A program made the position numbers and the translations under genes. Under the pieces are notes generated by a model that was given only the letters and a program-made list of their open reading frames with translations, was not told the DNA's origin and did no database searches. From a virus: a stretch of 33,755 bases of DNA. The stretch covers positions 1 through 33,755 of IMG/VR virus record IMGVR_UViG_3300023175_000128. The stretch is one strand, 5' to 3'. Positions 4,920 to 12,325 of the stretch are shown in pieces (the stretch's first letter is position 1; every line of letters starts with the position of its first letter).

Positions 4920-6433
4920 AGGTCATAACTCCTTGTTACATCTTCGGCGTCTACGATGTACAGATTACGCCGTGTTCTTGTGACGCCAACATAGAACACG
5001 CGGTGCATGTCATCAGGATTGATGCGCATTTCATCATCGGCTGCTGGGCTGAGGTCCGTGAATAACACGACGTTATCCGCCTCACCGCCCTTTGAGCCGT
5101 GGATCGTGGATGCTGTTATGCGGGGGATGCCGTTAAATTTCTCGCCCCTGCGCAGCAGTGCAGTGATGTAGGCCCGGTCAGTCTCGGGCAGTTTGTCCAT
5201 GGCCTCGGACCAAATCATGTCGGTGGTGGCCAGCAAGCCGTGGTCGGTAACCAAGTCTCCCATTTTCACGAGGTCGGTATCGTCGATGCCGGGCAGCTTT
5301 TTGTAACCTCGGGTAACACGATTACCGGTAGACATGTAGCTGTAGATGATCCGTGCTACTTTTCCGGACACTTCTTTGCCTTTACGTAATTGTTCCCAGC
5401 CGTTGATGGCTTCGCTGACTTTTTCAGCAATGGACCGTTTGCCACGGTACGTGAAGAGGTATCCGCCGGACTTGAGGTCGTTGTAGACGGGCTGTAGTTG
5501 GTAGGCTGCCTGCGACAAAATCAACCAAGACCCTTGCGTCATGTCGAGGGAGTTAATAGTGTTGATCCGCGCCACTTTCCCGGGCTCCTCACGGGGCTTG
5601 TATACCTTTGGGAATCGTCGGGAAATGCGGCGCACGACACCCTCCGCAATGTTGTGGACTGATGACGGAATGCGGTACGACTGCGATAGAGTTTCGCTAC
5701 CGCCCGGTAAGTTAATGAAGTGGTCCACGTCAGCGCCCGCCCAGCGGTATATCGCTTGGTCATCATCGCCTGCGCAGTACATGCGCTTGGATTGCTTATC
5801 CAGAATATGAGCGATGTCCCACTGTAGGGGACTGAGGTCTTGTGCCTCGTCGAGGAAGCACAGGTCGAACGTAGGGCAGAACTTGTCGGCACCTTTGGCA
5901 AAGTGTTCGAGCATGTCCGTGAAGTCGTACAGGCCCATGGCGTCCTTGTATTCGCGTAGGCTTTTGTCCACGTAGTTGACCGTGTTCCAGTCAGGTTCGA
6001 TGTTGCTCATGTTGTACTGCTCGCGCAGCGGTGCTTTGCGCAGCCGGGCTAAGTTAATCAGGCCAAGTATCGGGTCGCTGCTGGTGACAAGGGTGGGAAT
6101 ATCTTCATCGAAGTTGGTGTTCTTGGCGCTGCCTAGTGACACGCCAATGCTTTTACTTAGCTCCCGGTAGTGTTCATCCTGCATTACCTGCTCTGGGCGT
6201 ATGTCAGTCATCGTGAGAGCCAGACTGTGCAACGTTCGGAAGAAGATAAGGTCTTTCTTAGGGTCGAGGTTAAAGCGCTCTGAGGCGCGTTCCTTGGCCT
6301 CGTTGGCGGCCTTGCGCGTGAAGGCTAGGAAAGCGATCCGTTCTGGTGCGATACCCTTTTCGAGTGCGTCATCCACCATGTTGAGCAGGGTCGTAGTTTT
6401 ACCCGTGCCCGGCGGGCCGAATATTCTAAACAT
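4916..6433 (-). CDS. UvrD/Rep-type superfamily 1 DNA helicase
   Basis: The 505-residue protein has the full SF1A motif set: Walker A GPPGTGKTTT (6-15), motif Ia FLAFTRKAANEA, DEAQD (195-199), GDDDQAIYRWAGA (222-234), QSYRIP, TIHGSKGGEADNVVLF (motif V), and VFYVGVTRTRRNLYIV (motif VI). It is shorter than cellular UvrD (about 720), having reduced 1B/2B insertions as phage Dda-like enzymes do. It is an ATP-driven 3'-5' (UvrD type) or Dda-like 5'-3' translocase; direction cannot be read from motifs. No DnaB-type helicase is seen in the window, so this may be the main fork helicase. The start overlaps the preceding TAA by one base. Confidence 0.93.
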   Translation of the reverse strand: MFRIFGPPGTGKTTTLLNMVDDALEKGIAPERIAFLAFTRKAANEAKERASERFNLDPKKDLIFFRTLHSLALTMTDIRPEQVMQDEHYRELSKSIGVSLGSAKNTNFDEDIPTLVTSSDPILGLINLARLRKAPLREQYNMSNIEPDWNTVNYVDKSLREYKDAMGLYDFTDMLEHFAKGADKFCPTFDLCFLDEAQDLSPLQWDIAHILDKQSKRMYCAGDDDQAIYRWAGADVDHFINLPGGSETLSQSYRIPSSVHNIAEGVVRRISRRFPKVYKPREEPGKVARINTINSLDMTQGSWLILSQAAYQLQPVYNDLKSGGYLFTYRGKRSIAEKVSEAINGWEQLRKGKEVSGKVARIIYSYMSTGNRVTRGYKKLPGIDDTDLVKMGDLVTDHGLLATTDMIWSEAMDKLPETDRAYITALLRRGEKFNGIPRITASTIHGSKGGEADNVVLFTDLSPAADDEMRINPDDMHRVFYVGVTRTRRNLYIVDAEDVTRSYDL

Positions 6434-6576
6434 TATAGCGCCTCTAATTTTCTGACAATCTGGCGGATGCGCTCCCGGGACAGGTTCATTCGTCTGCCTA
6501 TGGCGGCAAACGTCATACCGCGCTGGTACATCTTTAGAATTTGTTTATTGCGGTCTGCAAACTCAGGCTTGGTCAA
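6433..6576 (-). CDS. Sigma-70 region 4-like HTH protein (47 aa)
   Basis: A TTG start at 6576 overlaps the primase stop as TTGA and is preceded by GGGGAGG at 7-base spacing. The frame ends with TAA overlapping the helicase ATG. The product reads TKPEFADRNKQILKMYQRG, then MTFAAIGRRMNLSRERIRQI, then VRKLEAL. The second part closely follows sigma-70 region 4.2 (TxxxIGxxLxLSRERVRQI). It is thus essentially a free-standing region-4 HTH. It may contact -35 DNA or the beta-flap of host RNA polymerase, or simply be a small DNA-binding protein. The strong ribosome-binding site and double coupling support expression. Confidence 0.75.
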   Translation of the reverse strand: MTKPEFADRNKQILKMYQRGMTFAAIGRRMNLSRERIRQIVRKLEAL

Positions 6577-8111
6577 AACGGTGCCTCCCCTTGATTACCA
6601 AACTGCGGCGGATCAAGGTCAACCTCCACGCTGTCGAACGCAGGGATTTGCCAGACGCGTACTGCTCGGCCTTTAATCTTCAACACTATGCTTTCACCGT
6701 TGATGTCGCGTAGACGCTGGGCGATCTTGTGCGACTTGTACTCAAAGAACTTATTCTTGCGCAGAAAAGCTTCAAAGTCTTTGAGCCGGAAGAAGGTGAT
6801 GCCCTGCTCTTCATCGGTCCATGGGCGGCGTAGCAGGATTTCTTCTTTGTCCTGCGCTTGCTGTAAGTGACGGCAGAACTCTTCAAGGTAATCATAGAAC
6901 TGACCACTGATACTGGCATCCTGAGCCACTTCTATAATCGCGCTTTCGTTATCACGCATTTCGGAAAGCAAGGTGCTGATCCTGCTTTCCCACATTGTTT
7001 TCTGCACTGACTGCGGCATGAAGTTAAGTTGCTCCATGCAAGCCTTCTGGAACATGGCTTGATTCATCAGCGCGTCGGTATCTAGCTCCAGCGGTTCGCC
7101 ATTCACGTCCATAAACCAGACGGGCGGGGTAGAGTTATATTTACGGAGGTTTGCGATGGTTGCGCCAGCTACCGCAGCGCCAACACCAAACTTGCGGGTA
7201 CGACAAAGCTCTTTGTTGCAATGTGAATTGATCGGAGCGTCGCTGCATTTGTAAGCGTAATCTTTACGGTCTAGTTGCTTGGCAACTATGTTGACCTCTG
7301 GCAGCGGTAACGGCGGAGCAAGATGCTCCATGTTGTACTTGAGGATTTCGGATTCCCAACTGTCCGGATATGCCTTGCGTAGGTACACCCCGATGTTGAA
7401 TAGACCATTGTTTCTTCCCCCCTCGCTGATGCCAGACTTACACAGTATCTGCAAACAGGGTGGACCGTCCTTCAGTAGGTCGGTCTCGCCGCTGCCTACT
7501 ATCTGTAGCTTAACTATCTCTTCAGGAGTTTGAACAAAATTATCGTAAAGCCCGTAAAATTCTTCGAGCGTCGCGGACGTTCCATCGTCTAAAAAGGCAT
7601 AGCGCAAGCCGCCCTCGTGATCGTAGTAAGGCAGGTTTAGAAAGTTACCTACGTCACCACGGTCGAGGTGCAGTTTAATTTGCTTTGGGAATATCTCACT
7701 GTCGCCGTAGCCGAGGGCCGCGGACATATTTTGCAGAGCTTTCTGCATGTCTTTTGCTTCTACCCAATTGGCAGAAAACAGGAATAGGTGTGCGCCGCCG
7801 GACTTTGACCGGCATATAACGAGGGGAAGTTTAAGCTTCCGGATTTTGTCGATGAGCAACTTGTGATCCAGCGGGTACTGGTCGATGTCGATGCAGCCCC
7901 ACTTACACATGTTGTCTTCGTTGATGGGTATGATACCCAGACCACTTCCTTTGCCGGAGAGATGGTTTTCCCACAGAGCCTTGGTCCGTGGTTCACGCAA
8001 TACGCCAGCTTTGCCCTTGGCCTTACCATTGGCCCCGGTATTTTCTATCTTGAAGTAGCCATATGCTTCCTTCAGACCATCAAAGATGGCCATAAATTTT
8101 TCTACTGACAT
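6573..8111 (-). CDS. Archaeo-eukaryotic-type primase (AEP/PrimPol-like)
   Basis: The 512-residue protein carries AEP catalytic signatures: a DxD pair in CIDIDQYP (D75, D77), then CRSKSGGAHLFLF, whose SxGxH-type histidine is H108, and a downstream GNFLNLPYY stretch (155-163). The EIFPKQ motif (139-144) and overall pattern resemble the primases of TOTE-like and phage AEP families known from memory. A second domain (about 200-310) has C219, C289, C298 and C303, suggesting a metal or Fe-S site as in primase accessory domains. The C-terminal 200 residues are mostly helical and unassigned. The start is ATG 8111 with GGGGG at 5-base spacing. Its role is RNA/DNA primer synthesis, possibly with polymerase activity. 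Confidence 0.85.
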   Translation of the reverse strand: MSVEKFMAIFDGLKEAYGYFKIENTGANGKAKGKAGVLREPRTKALWENHLSGKGSGLGIIPINEDNMCKWGCIDIDQYPLDHKLLIDKIRKLKLPLVICRSKSGGAHLFLFSANWVEAKDMQKALQNMSAALGYGDSEIFPKQIKLHLDRGDVGNFLNLPYYDHEGGLRYAFLDDGTSATLEEFYGLYDNFVQTPEEIVKLQIVGSGETDLLKDGPPCLQILCKSGISEGGRNNGLFNIGVYLRKAYPDSWESEILKYNMEHLAPPLPLPEVNIVAKQLDRKDYAYKCSDAPINSHCNKELCRTRKFGVGAAVAGATIANLRKYNSTPPVWFMDVNGEPLELDTDALMNQAMFQKACMEQLNFMPQSVQKTMWESRISTLLSEMRDNESAIIEVAQDASISGQFYDYLEEFCRHLQQAQDKEEILLRRPWTDEEQGITFFRLKDFEAFLRKNKFFEYKSHKIAQRLRDINGESIVLKIKGRAVRVWQIPAFDSVEVDLDPPQFGNQGEAPF

Positions 8112-8127
8112 TGTTGCCCCCATACGG

Positions 8128-8156
8128 AAAAAGCGGTGAGGCCGAAGCCCCACCGC
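8128..8156 (-). terminator. Intergenic intrinsic terminator (UUCG loop)
   Basis: On the minus strand 8156-8147 pairs with 8142-8133 (10 bp, one G-U), with a TTCG loop and a TTTTT tract at 8132-8128. The A-C mismatch it would have on the plus strand shows it acts on the minus strand. It lies between the SSB-like gene and the primase, so partial termination would give far more SSB-like protein than primase. Confidence 0.85.
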
Positions 8157-8165
8157 AGCGATTAC

Positions 8166-8939
8166 TTAGAACGGTGTATCTTCACCGCCCGCTTCATCGT
8201 CCGTATGCTTAACAACAACGTCACCTGCGGTGATGCTGTCAGCAAAACCCTTTGCCCGAGTGTAAAGGGCGGCGTCTTCAATGGGGCCTTCTACTGACAT
8301 TTCCCAACCGTGCCACGAGCCTTTGGAGTTTTCCTCAGACACCGTTTTCAGGTTGTAAATGTGGGAGAAGCGCGGGGGCGTAAACGGCCCATTCGCACCC
8401 ATCATAGACCGAGAGGCCATCATGCTGTTCCATTTACGCGACTTCTTGAGCTGCGTAGATTTCATTGCAATTAGTGCCGTCTCGTGCGACCCGTCCTCGT
8501 TGAGGAGTACAACGAAATGCTGATGCGTCTCTTCGATGTAGTCGCCATCCCCTCCGACAACGTAATCCTTGTTGTCATCGGGTGAACGCTCCGTCTTAGG
8601 ACGCTCATCTGAGGGTTCGTAAATTGCCACGGGCGCACCGCTTCCGCTGCCACGCGGAGCCCACTGGATGAACCGTCTTTGGTAGGCGCATGGCACAACT
8701 CGGATGCCAGCTTTACCTTTGAACAGCGCACCAGTAACGGTGTTGTATATATCGCCCTTACGAGCCTCTTCATTTTCGTCGAGGACAGGATCGTTGCCGG
8801 ATAGTACCTTGAGGAAAGGAAGCGCTAAGTCTTCTTGCCCCATGTTCTCCATGCCACGGCCTGCATCGGCCTCAAACATAGCTGCATCAAATGCAGCCAC
8901 TTCATTTTTGCCAGCTTTGGCTACTGCTTTCGTACTCAT
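8166..8939 (-). CDS. Putative single-stranded DNA-binding protein
   Basis: This 257-residue acidic protein begins MSTKAVAKAGKNEVAAFDAA, has a beta-rich core (IRVVPCAYQRRFIQWAPRG near residue 80, HQHFVVLL near 140, then a SMMGANGPFTPPRFSHIYNL segment) and ends in an acidic tail DDEAGGEDTPF. A disordered acidic tail ending in a proline-phenylalanine is the hallmark of SSB-type proteins, where it recruits replication partners. Position between replication genes fits. Relatives in marine phages are usually left as hypothetical, so the function is inferred. A terminator directly downstream implies high expression relative to the primase. The start overlaps the upstream stop as ATGA. Confidence 0.6.
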   Translation of the reverse strand: MSTKAVAKAGKNEVAAFDAAMFEADAGRGMENMGQEDLALPFLKVLSGNDPVLDENEEARKGDIYNTVTGALFKGKAGIRVVPCAYQRRFIQWAPRGSGSGAPVAIYEPSDERPKTERSPDDNKDYVVGGDGDYIEETHQHFVVLLNEDGSHETALIAMKSTQLKKSRKWNSMMASRSMMGANGPFTPPRFSHIYNLKTVSEENSKGSWHGWEMSVEGPIEDAALYTRAKGFADSITAGDVVVKHTDDEAGGEDTPF

Positions 8940-9520
8940 TTTTTACCTCGCTTGATAACTGCGCGTTGACCAACCCACGCCCCGAAAAGCTCCATAGGAA
9001 ATTCTTCACCAGCTTCCACACGCTCTTTAACGAACGCACGGAGGGTCTGGGGATGAACCTCTGTCTTTTGCTCTGGGGTATACCCTTGCTGCTGCGCAAA
9101 CGCAGAAAAGGCACTGGCAAGATCGTCCTCTCCACGGCCAAACTGGCAGGCGACAGTATTCTTGATAATGTCGTCGTACCCGTTATCGCGTAGCCACTCG
9201 TAAGCTTGAGGACGGTTTTGAACGAGGATCGAAGCTCCATACGTTTGCTTGATGTCAACGGTGGAACCGTCGTCCAAGACAAACGAAGTAAGTCCGATTT
9301 CTGCCAGCATTGCAGGCATGTCCTCGTCAGTAAGTTTCAGAAGCGCCTTCTTCTCCTCCTTGAGCTGTGACTCAAGGTGGTCAATCTGGGCTTCCTTATC
9401 GCGGATGGTTCTGGCCAACGTAGCTACCGAAGTTAAGCCTTGCTGGTCTATTTTTTCTACCGATGAGGCAACAGTTTTTTCAAACTCCTGCTCCATCAAC
9501 TTGGTAAGGTCATCACTCAT
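8936..9520 (-). CDS. Conserved coiled-coil phage protein (194 aa)
   Basis: Residues 30-65 form a strong coiled coil (TIRDKEAQIDHLESQLKEEK). They are followed by a compact domain with the pattern GLTSFVLDDGSTVDIKQTYG and a C-terminal part with VHPQTLRAFVKERVEAGEEF and LFGAWVGQRAVIKRG. I recognise this arrangement from many phage early regions, but its function is unknown to me. It is the first gene of the replication operon. AAAGGAG lies at good spacing before ATG 9520, and the promoter is at 9573-9600. It likely acts as a replication- or recombination-associated accessory factor, on context only. Confidence 0.8.
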   Translation of the reverse strand: MSDDLTKLMEQEFEKTVASSVEKIDQQGLTSVATLARTIRDKEAQIDHLESQLKEEKKALLKLTDEDMPAMLAEIGLTSFVLDDGSTVDIKQTYGASILVQNRPQAYEWLRDNGYDDIIKNTVACQFGRGEDDLASAFSAFAQQQGYTPEQKTEVHPQTLRAFVKERVEAGEEFPMELFGAWVGQRAVIKRGKK

Positions 9521-9559
9521 CGTGTTTCTCCTTTCGTGGTTAAAGGCACCTTTCGGGCC

Positions 9560-9587
9560 TTGACAAATGTAGATAATATCTTATACC
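9560..9587 (+). promoter_or_regulatory. Promoter of the SNF2 gene
   Basis: On the plus strand a perfect TTGACA (9560-9565) lies 16 bases from TATACC (9582-9587). The predicted start is about 9594, with GAGGA before ATG 9625. The two overlapping promoters share an 8-bp inverted repeat, CTTGACAA at 9559-9566 and TTGTCAAG at 9594-9601. Confidence 0.65.
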
Positions 9588-9600
9588 ATCAGCTTGTCAA
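9573..9600 (-). promoter_or_regulatory. Promoter of the replication operon
   Basis: On the minus strand a perfect TTGACA (9600-9595) lies 16 bases from TATTAT (9578-9573). The predicted start is near 9566, giving a leader of about 45 bases with AAAGGAG before ATG 9520. It physically overlaps the plus-strand promoter. Confidence 0.75.
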
Positions 9601-9624
9601 GCAGTTTTTGAAAAAGAGGAACAG

Positions 9625-11073
9625 ATGCTCTCCTACGACTACGAAACACAACCATACGATCACCAGCGCAAGGCGTTGGAAGACTCGTGGGCCGCGGAGT
9701 TTTACGCACTTCTCATGGAGATGGGCACAGGAAAAACCAAGGTGGCCATCGACACGATGGGGGCTCTGTTTGAAGCGGGCAAGGTCAAAGCTGCTTTAGT
9801 TATCGCACCGAAAGGCGTTTACGACAACTGGGTCAAGGGGGAAATTCCCATTCATTTACCTAAGCGGATACCGCGTCAGGTGTTACGGTGGACTCCGGCT
9901 AAGACATTGAAGTTCGAGAACGAGCTTAAGGACTTCATCGTAGACCGTGATCCCAAATTAAAAGTCTTCGTAGTAAATGTCGAAGCCTTCTCTACGCCCC
10001 GTGGCATGGAAGCTGCGGAGGCGTTTCTTTATCAGAACCCTGATAACATCGTTGTTGTGGACGAATCTACGACAATCAAAAATAGGAAAGCATCGCGAAC
10101 CAAGAACATCATCGCGTTGCAGAAGCGGGCCAAGTACCGCCGTATTTTGACCGGCTCCCCCATTACCAAAAGCCCCATGGACTTATTCAGCCAGTGCAAC
10201 TTCTTGGCCGAAAAAGCACTGGGCTTCAATAGCTACTACGCCTTCCAAGCGCGGTACGCGAACGTCGCAAAGAGGACCATGGGACACCGCAGTTTTCAGC
10301 AGATTATGGGCTACCGACGCCTAGACGAGCTATCTGACAAGCTTGACCGGTTCAGTAACCGGGTGCTGAAGGAAGACTGCTTGGACTTGCCTGCCAAGGT
10401 GTATGTCCGCCGAGAGGTAACCTTTACTCCTGAGCAGGAGCGCCTGTACCGACAGATGCAGAAGCTGGCTCTGGCAAAGTTAGAGTCCGGCGAGCTGGCA
10501 ACGACCGCCAGCGTACTGACGCAGATTATGCGTCTTCAACAGATTTGCTGCGGGCATTTGCAGCCAGATGAGGGTGAGATCAAAGAGATCAAAAACAACC
10601 GTTTGAACGAGTTGTTGGACCTCACTGACGAGTTACAGGGAAAAGCAATCATTTGGGCGTCGTATACCCACGACATTCAACAGATAGCTTCTGCCCTGCG
10701 CGACCGTTTCGGGCCCGATTCGGTCGCAACCTATTACGGGGAAACGCCCCAAGACGAGCGACAGGAGATCGTCGAACACTTCCAGCAGAAAGACAGTCCC
10801 CTGCGCTTCTTTGTGGGACAGCCAAAAACAGGAGGTTACGGGATTACCTTAACCGCTGCCCACACGGTGATTTACTACAGCAACAGCTACGATTTGGAAA
10901 TACGTCTTCAATCTGAGGATAGGGCACACCGTATTGGGCAGACAAACAAGGTGACTTACGTGGACCTTGTGACGCCCGGAACCATTGACGAAAAAATCTT
11001 AGGCGCTTTGCGATCCAAGATAGATGTAGCCAGTGAGGTGTTGGGTGAAGATACACGGTCGTGGCTTACTTAG
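9625..11073 (+). CDS. SNF2-family superfamily 2 ATPase/helicase
   Basis: All SNF2 motifs are visible in this 482-residue protein: YDHQ near residue 11, Walker A EMGTGKT (32-38), APKGVYDNW (motif Ia), DEST (146-149) in place of DEAH, LTGSPI (175-180), IIWASYTHDI (IV), GYGITLTAA (V) and QSEDRAHRIGQ (VI) near the C-terminus. Such enzymes translocate on double-stranded DNA and remodel protein-DNA complexes rather than unwind. Phage copies are common, short and lack accessory domains, as here. It is the only plus-strand gene. The start has GAGGA at 4-base spacing. Its 3' end overlaps the convergent minus-strand gene by 8 bases. Confidence 0.93.
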   Translation: MLSYDYETQPYDHQRKALEDSWAAEFYALLMEMGTGKTKVAIDTMGALFEAGKVKAALVIAPKGVYDNWVKGEIPIHLPKRIPRQVLRWTPAKTLKFENELKDFIVDRDPKLKVFVVNVEAFSTPRGMEAAEAFLYQNPDNIVVVDESTTIKNRKASRTKNIIALQKRAKYRRILTGSPITKSPMDLFSQCNFLAEKALGFNSYYAFQARYANVAKRTMGHRSFQQIMGYRRLDELSDKLDRFSNRVLKEDCLDLPAKVYVRREVTFTPEQERLYRQMQKLALAKLESGELATTASVLTQIMRLQQICCGHLQPDEGEIKEIKNNRLNELLDLTDELQGKAIIWASYTHDIQQIASALRDRFGPDSVATYYGETPQDERQEIVEHFQQKDSPLRFFVGQPKTGGYGITLTAAHTVIYYSNSYDLEIRLQSEDRAHRIGQTNKVTYVDLVTPGTIDEKILGALRSKIDVASEVLGEDTRSWLT

Positions 11074-11428
11074 GTTCGTCCGGTTTTTCTTTTTCGTATA
11101 AGGCTTCCATTGTGCCTATTCGGATAGTTAGCTGGTGAACCCTTTCCTGCATTTCTCGAAGCTCATACAAATCACGTTCTAGCCCTTCGATCAGCATGTC
11201 CTGCCGAGCGTCTGCCGGGAGCGAACCAAGCTGCCCTCTAGGCCAGAGGATTCGGAACTCAGAGTTTGCTTTGATTTCAACATCGGTCATTTCGATGTTG
11301 TGTTCGAGGGCCGTGAGCCGTGCTTCTATGGTGAAGTACGCCATCGTTGCGACGGCGGTAATGGCCAGCATCCCCAACAGGTTTTTTAGAGGGATCGTTA
11401 CGTTAGTGTCTTCTGATACTCTGGCCAT
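11066..11428 (-). CDS. Small single-pass membrane protein with coiled coil (120 aa)
   Basis: A short basic/polar N-terminus is followed by a transmembrane helix (LLGMLAITAVATMAYFTI, about residues 17-34) and then a soluble, mostly coiled-coil part (GLERDLYELREMQERVHQL) ending in a charged tail. The segment FRILWPRGQLGSLPADARQD between them is a pattern I associate with marine phage proteins of unknown role. It is the last gene of the virion operon. Size, topology and position would suit a lysis accessory (holin or inner-membrane spanin), but no peptidoglycan hydrolase is seen nearby. The gene end overlaps the SNF2 gene by 8 bases on the opposite strand. Confidence 0.75.
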   Translation of the reverse strand: MARVSEDTNVTIPLKNLLGMLAITAVATMAYFTIEARLTALEHNIEMTDVEIKANSEFRILWPRGQLGSLPADARQDMLIEGLERDLYELREMQERVHQLTIRIGTMEALYEKEKPDEPK

Positions 11429-11443
11429 ACATATACACGGACC

Positions 11444-12325
11444 CTAGCCGTTCATGAGCGAGGCAATGCCCCCGCCCATTACTCCGCTGCCGGGCATCGG
11501 TCCACCACGTGGAACGGGTAATGCTTGCGAGTATTGCTGCATCATAGGACCGCCGCCAAAACCGAAACTTTCTTCTGCGCCAAAATGGGCACGTTCGGCT
11601 TGGTCAACTAAATCTAAAAACTGATCTACTTTTTGCTGTTGTTGCTGCATTTCAGGAGCCGCGTATGTTTGCATTAGGTAGTTTTGATAAACCTTTAACG
11701 GAGACGCCTGCATCTGGCCCATTTGCTGACCAAATTGGGTGTGTAATTTTTCAAACAAGCCGCCGATAGCGGGCTGAGGCATCGGTCCTCTATCAACTTG
11801 AACTTGAGGCGTCGGCATGGGCATCGCCGAGTAAGTCGATTTCATAGGATTTGCGTATGGCGATTGAATCATCCCGCCCTCCTGCATATGTTGTACTGGG
11901 GGCACTACGCCACCTTCAGCTCTTTCTATTTGACGGTCCGTCCTATCGTCATCTGGGATGTTACCGGGACCAACGTCCGTGCCTGTCGAGGTGCTTGTCG
12001 TAGTTTCATACCCTATGGGCCCGCTCATACTAGCAAAACCAGAAAGCCCCGAAGTTCCGCCTCCGGAATGGCCTGAAAAGCCGCCTAAACTAAAGTATGG
12101 GTTCGTTCCCCCACGTCCTTGAACAGCATAAGAAAACGGAATAGCTTCTTGAGCGCGAGACATCGCAGCTTCACGGTTTGCAGCACGGGCCGCGGCCTGA
12201 TCGGCAAACCGGTCGTACTCTTCTTGGCTGCTTGCCCACTCCGGGTTCTGTAGTTTGTTCCAATCGGCAGCGCTGTAATAACCGCGCTCTCCGGCAGGTC
12301 CAGTATATTCGGAAAAAATTCCCAT
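11444..12325 (-). CDS. Virion-associated Gly/Gln/Met-rich protein (293 aa)
   Basis: The N-terminus (MGIFSEYTGPAGERGYYSAA) is followed by an Ala/Arg-rich helix, a Gly/Ser/Thr low-complexity stretch (about 75-125), the motif pair AEGGVVPPVQHMQEGGMI (about 136-153), a helical region and a terminal GGGIASLMNG. The 'GG...MQxGG' and 'GGIASL' motifs recur in structural proteins of marine phages. It follows the 1,272-residue protein with a TAATG overlap and precedes the small membrane protein. It is probably a minor virion or internal protein. No catalytic motif is visible. Confidence in the gene is high, in the role moderate. Confidence 0.75.
   Translation of the reverse strand: MGIFSEYTGPAGERGYYSAADWNKLQNPEWASSQEEYDRFADQAAARAANREAAMSRAQEAIPFSYAVQGRGGTNPYFSLGGFSGHSGGGTSGLSGFASMSGPIGYETTTSTSTGTDVGPGNIPDDDRTDRQIERAEGGVVPPVQHMQEGGMIQSPYANPMKSTYSAMPMPTPQVQVDRGPMPQPAIGGLFEKLHTQFGQQMGQMQASPLKVYQNYLMQTYAAPEMQQQQQKVDQFLDLVDQAERAHFGAEESFGFGGGPMMQQYSQALPVPRGGPMPGSGVMGGGIASLMNG

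Noticed and set aside
11060-11100. Terminator between the convergent SNF2 gene and the membrane protein gene
   Set aside because: The plus strand has a T-rich tract after the SNF2 stop (GGTTTTTCTTTTT) but no convincing GC-rich stem before it.
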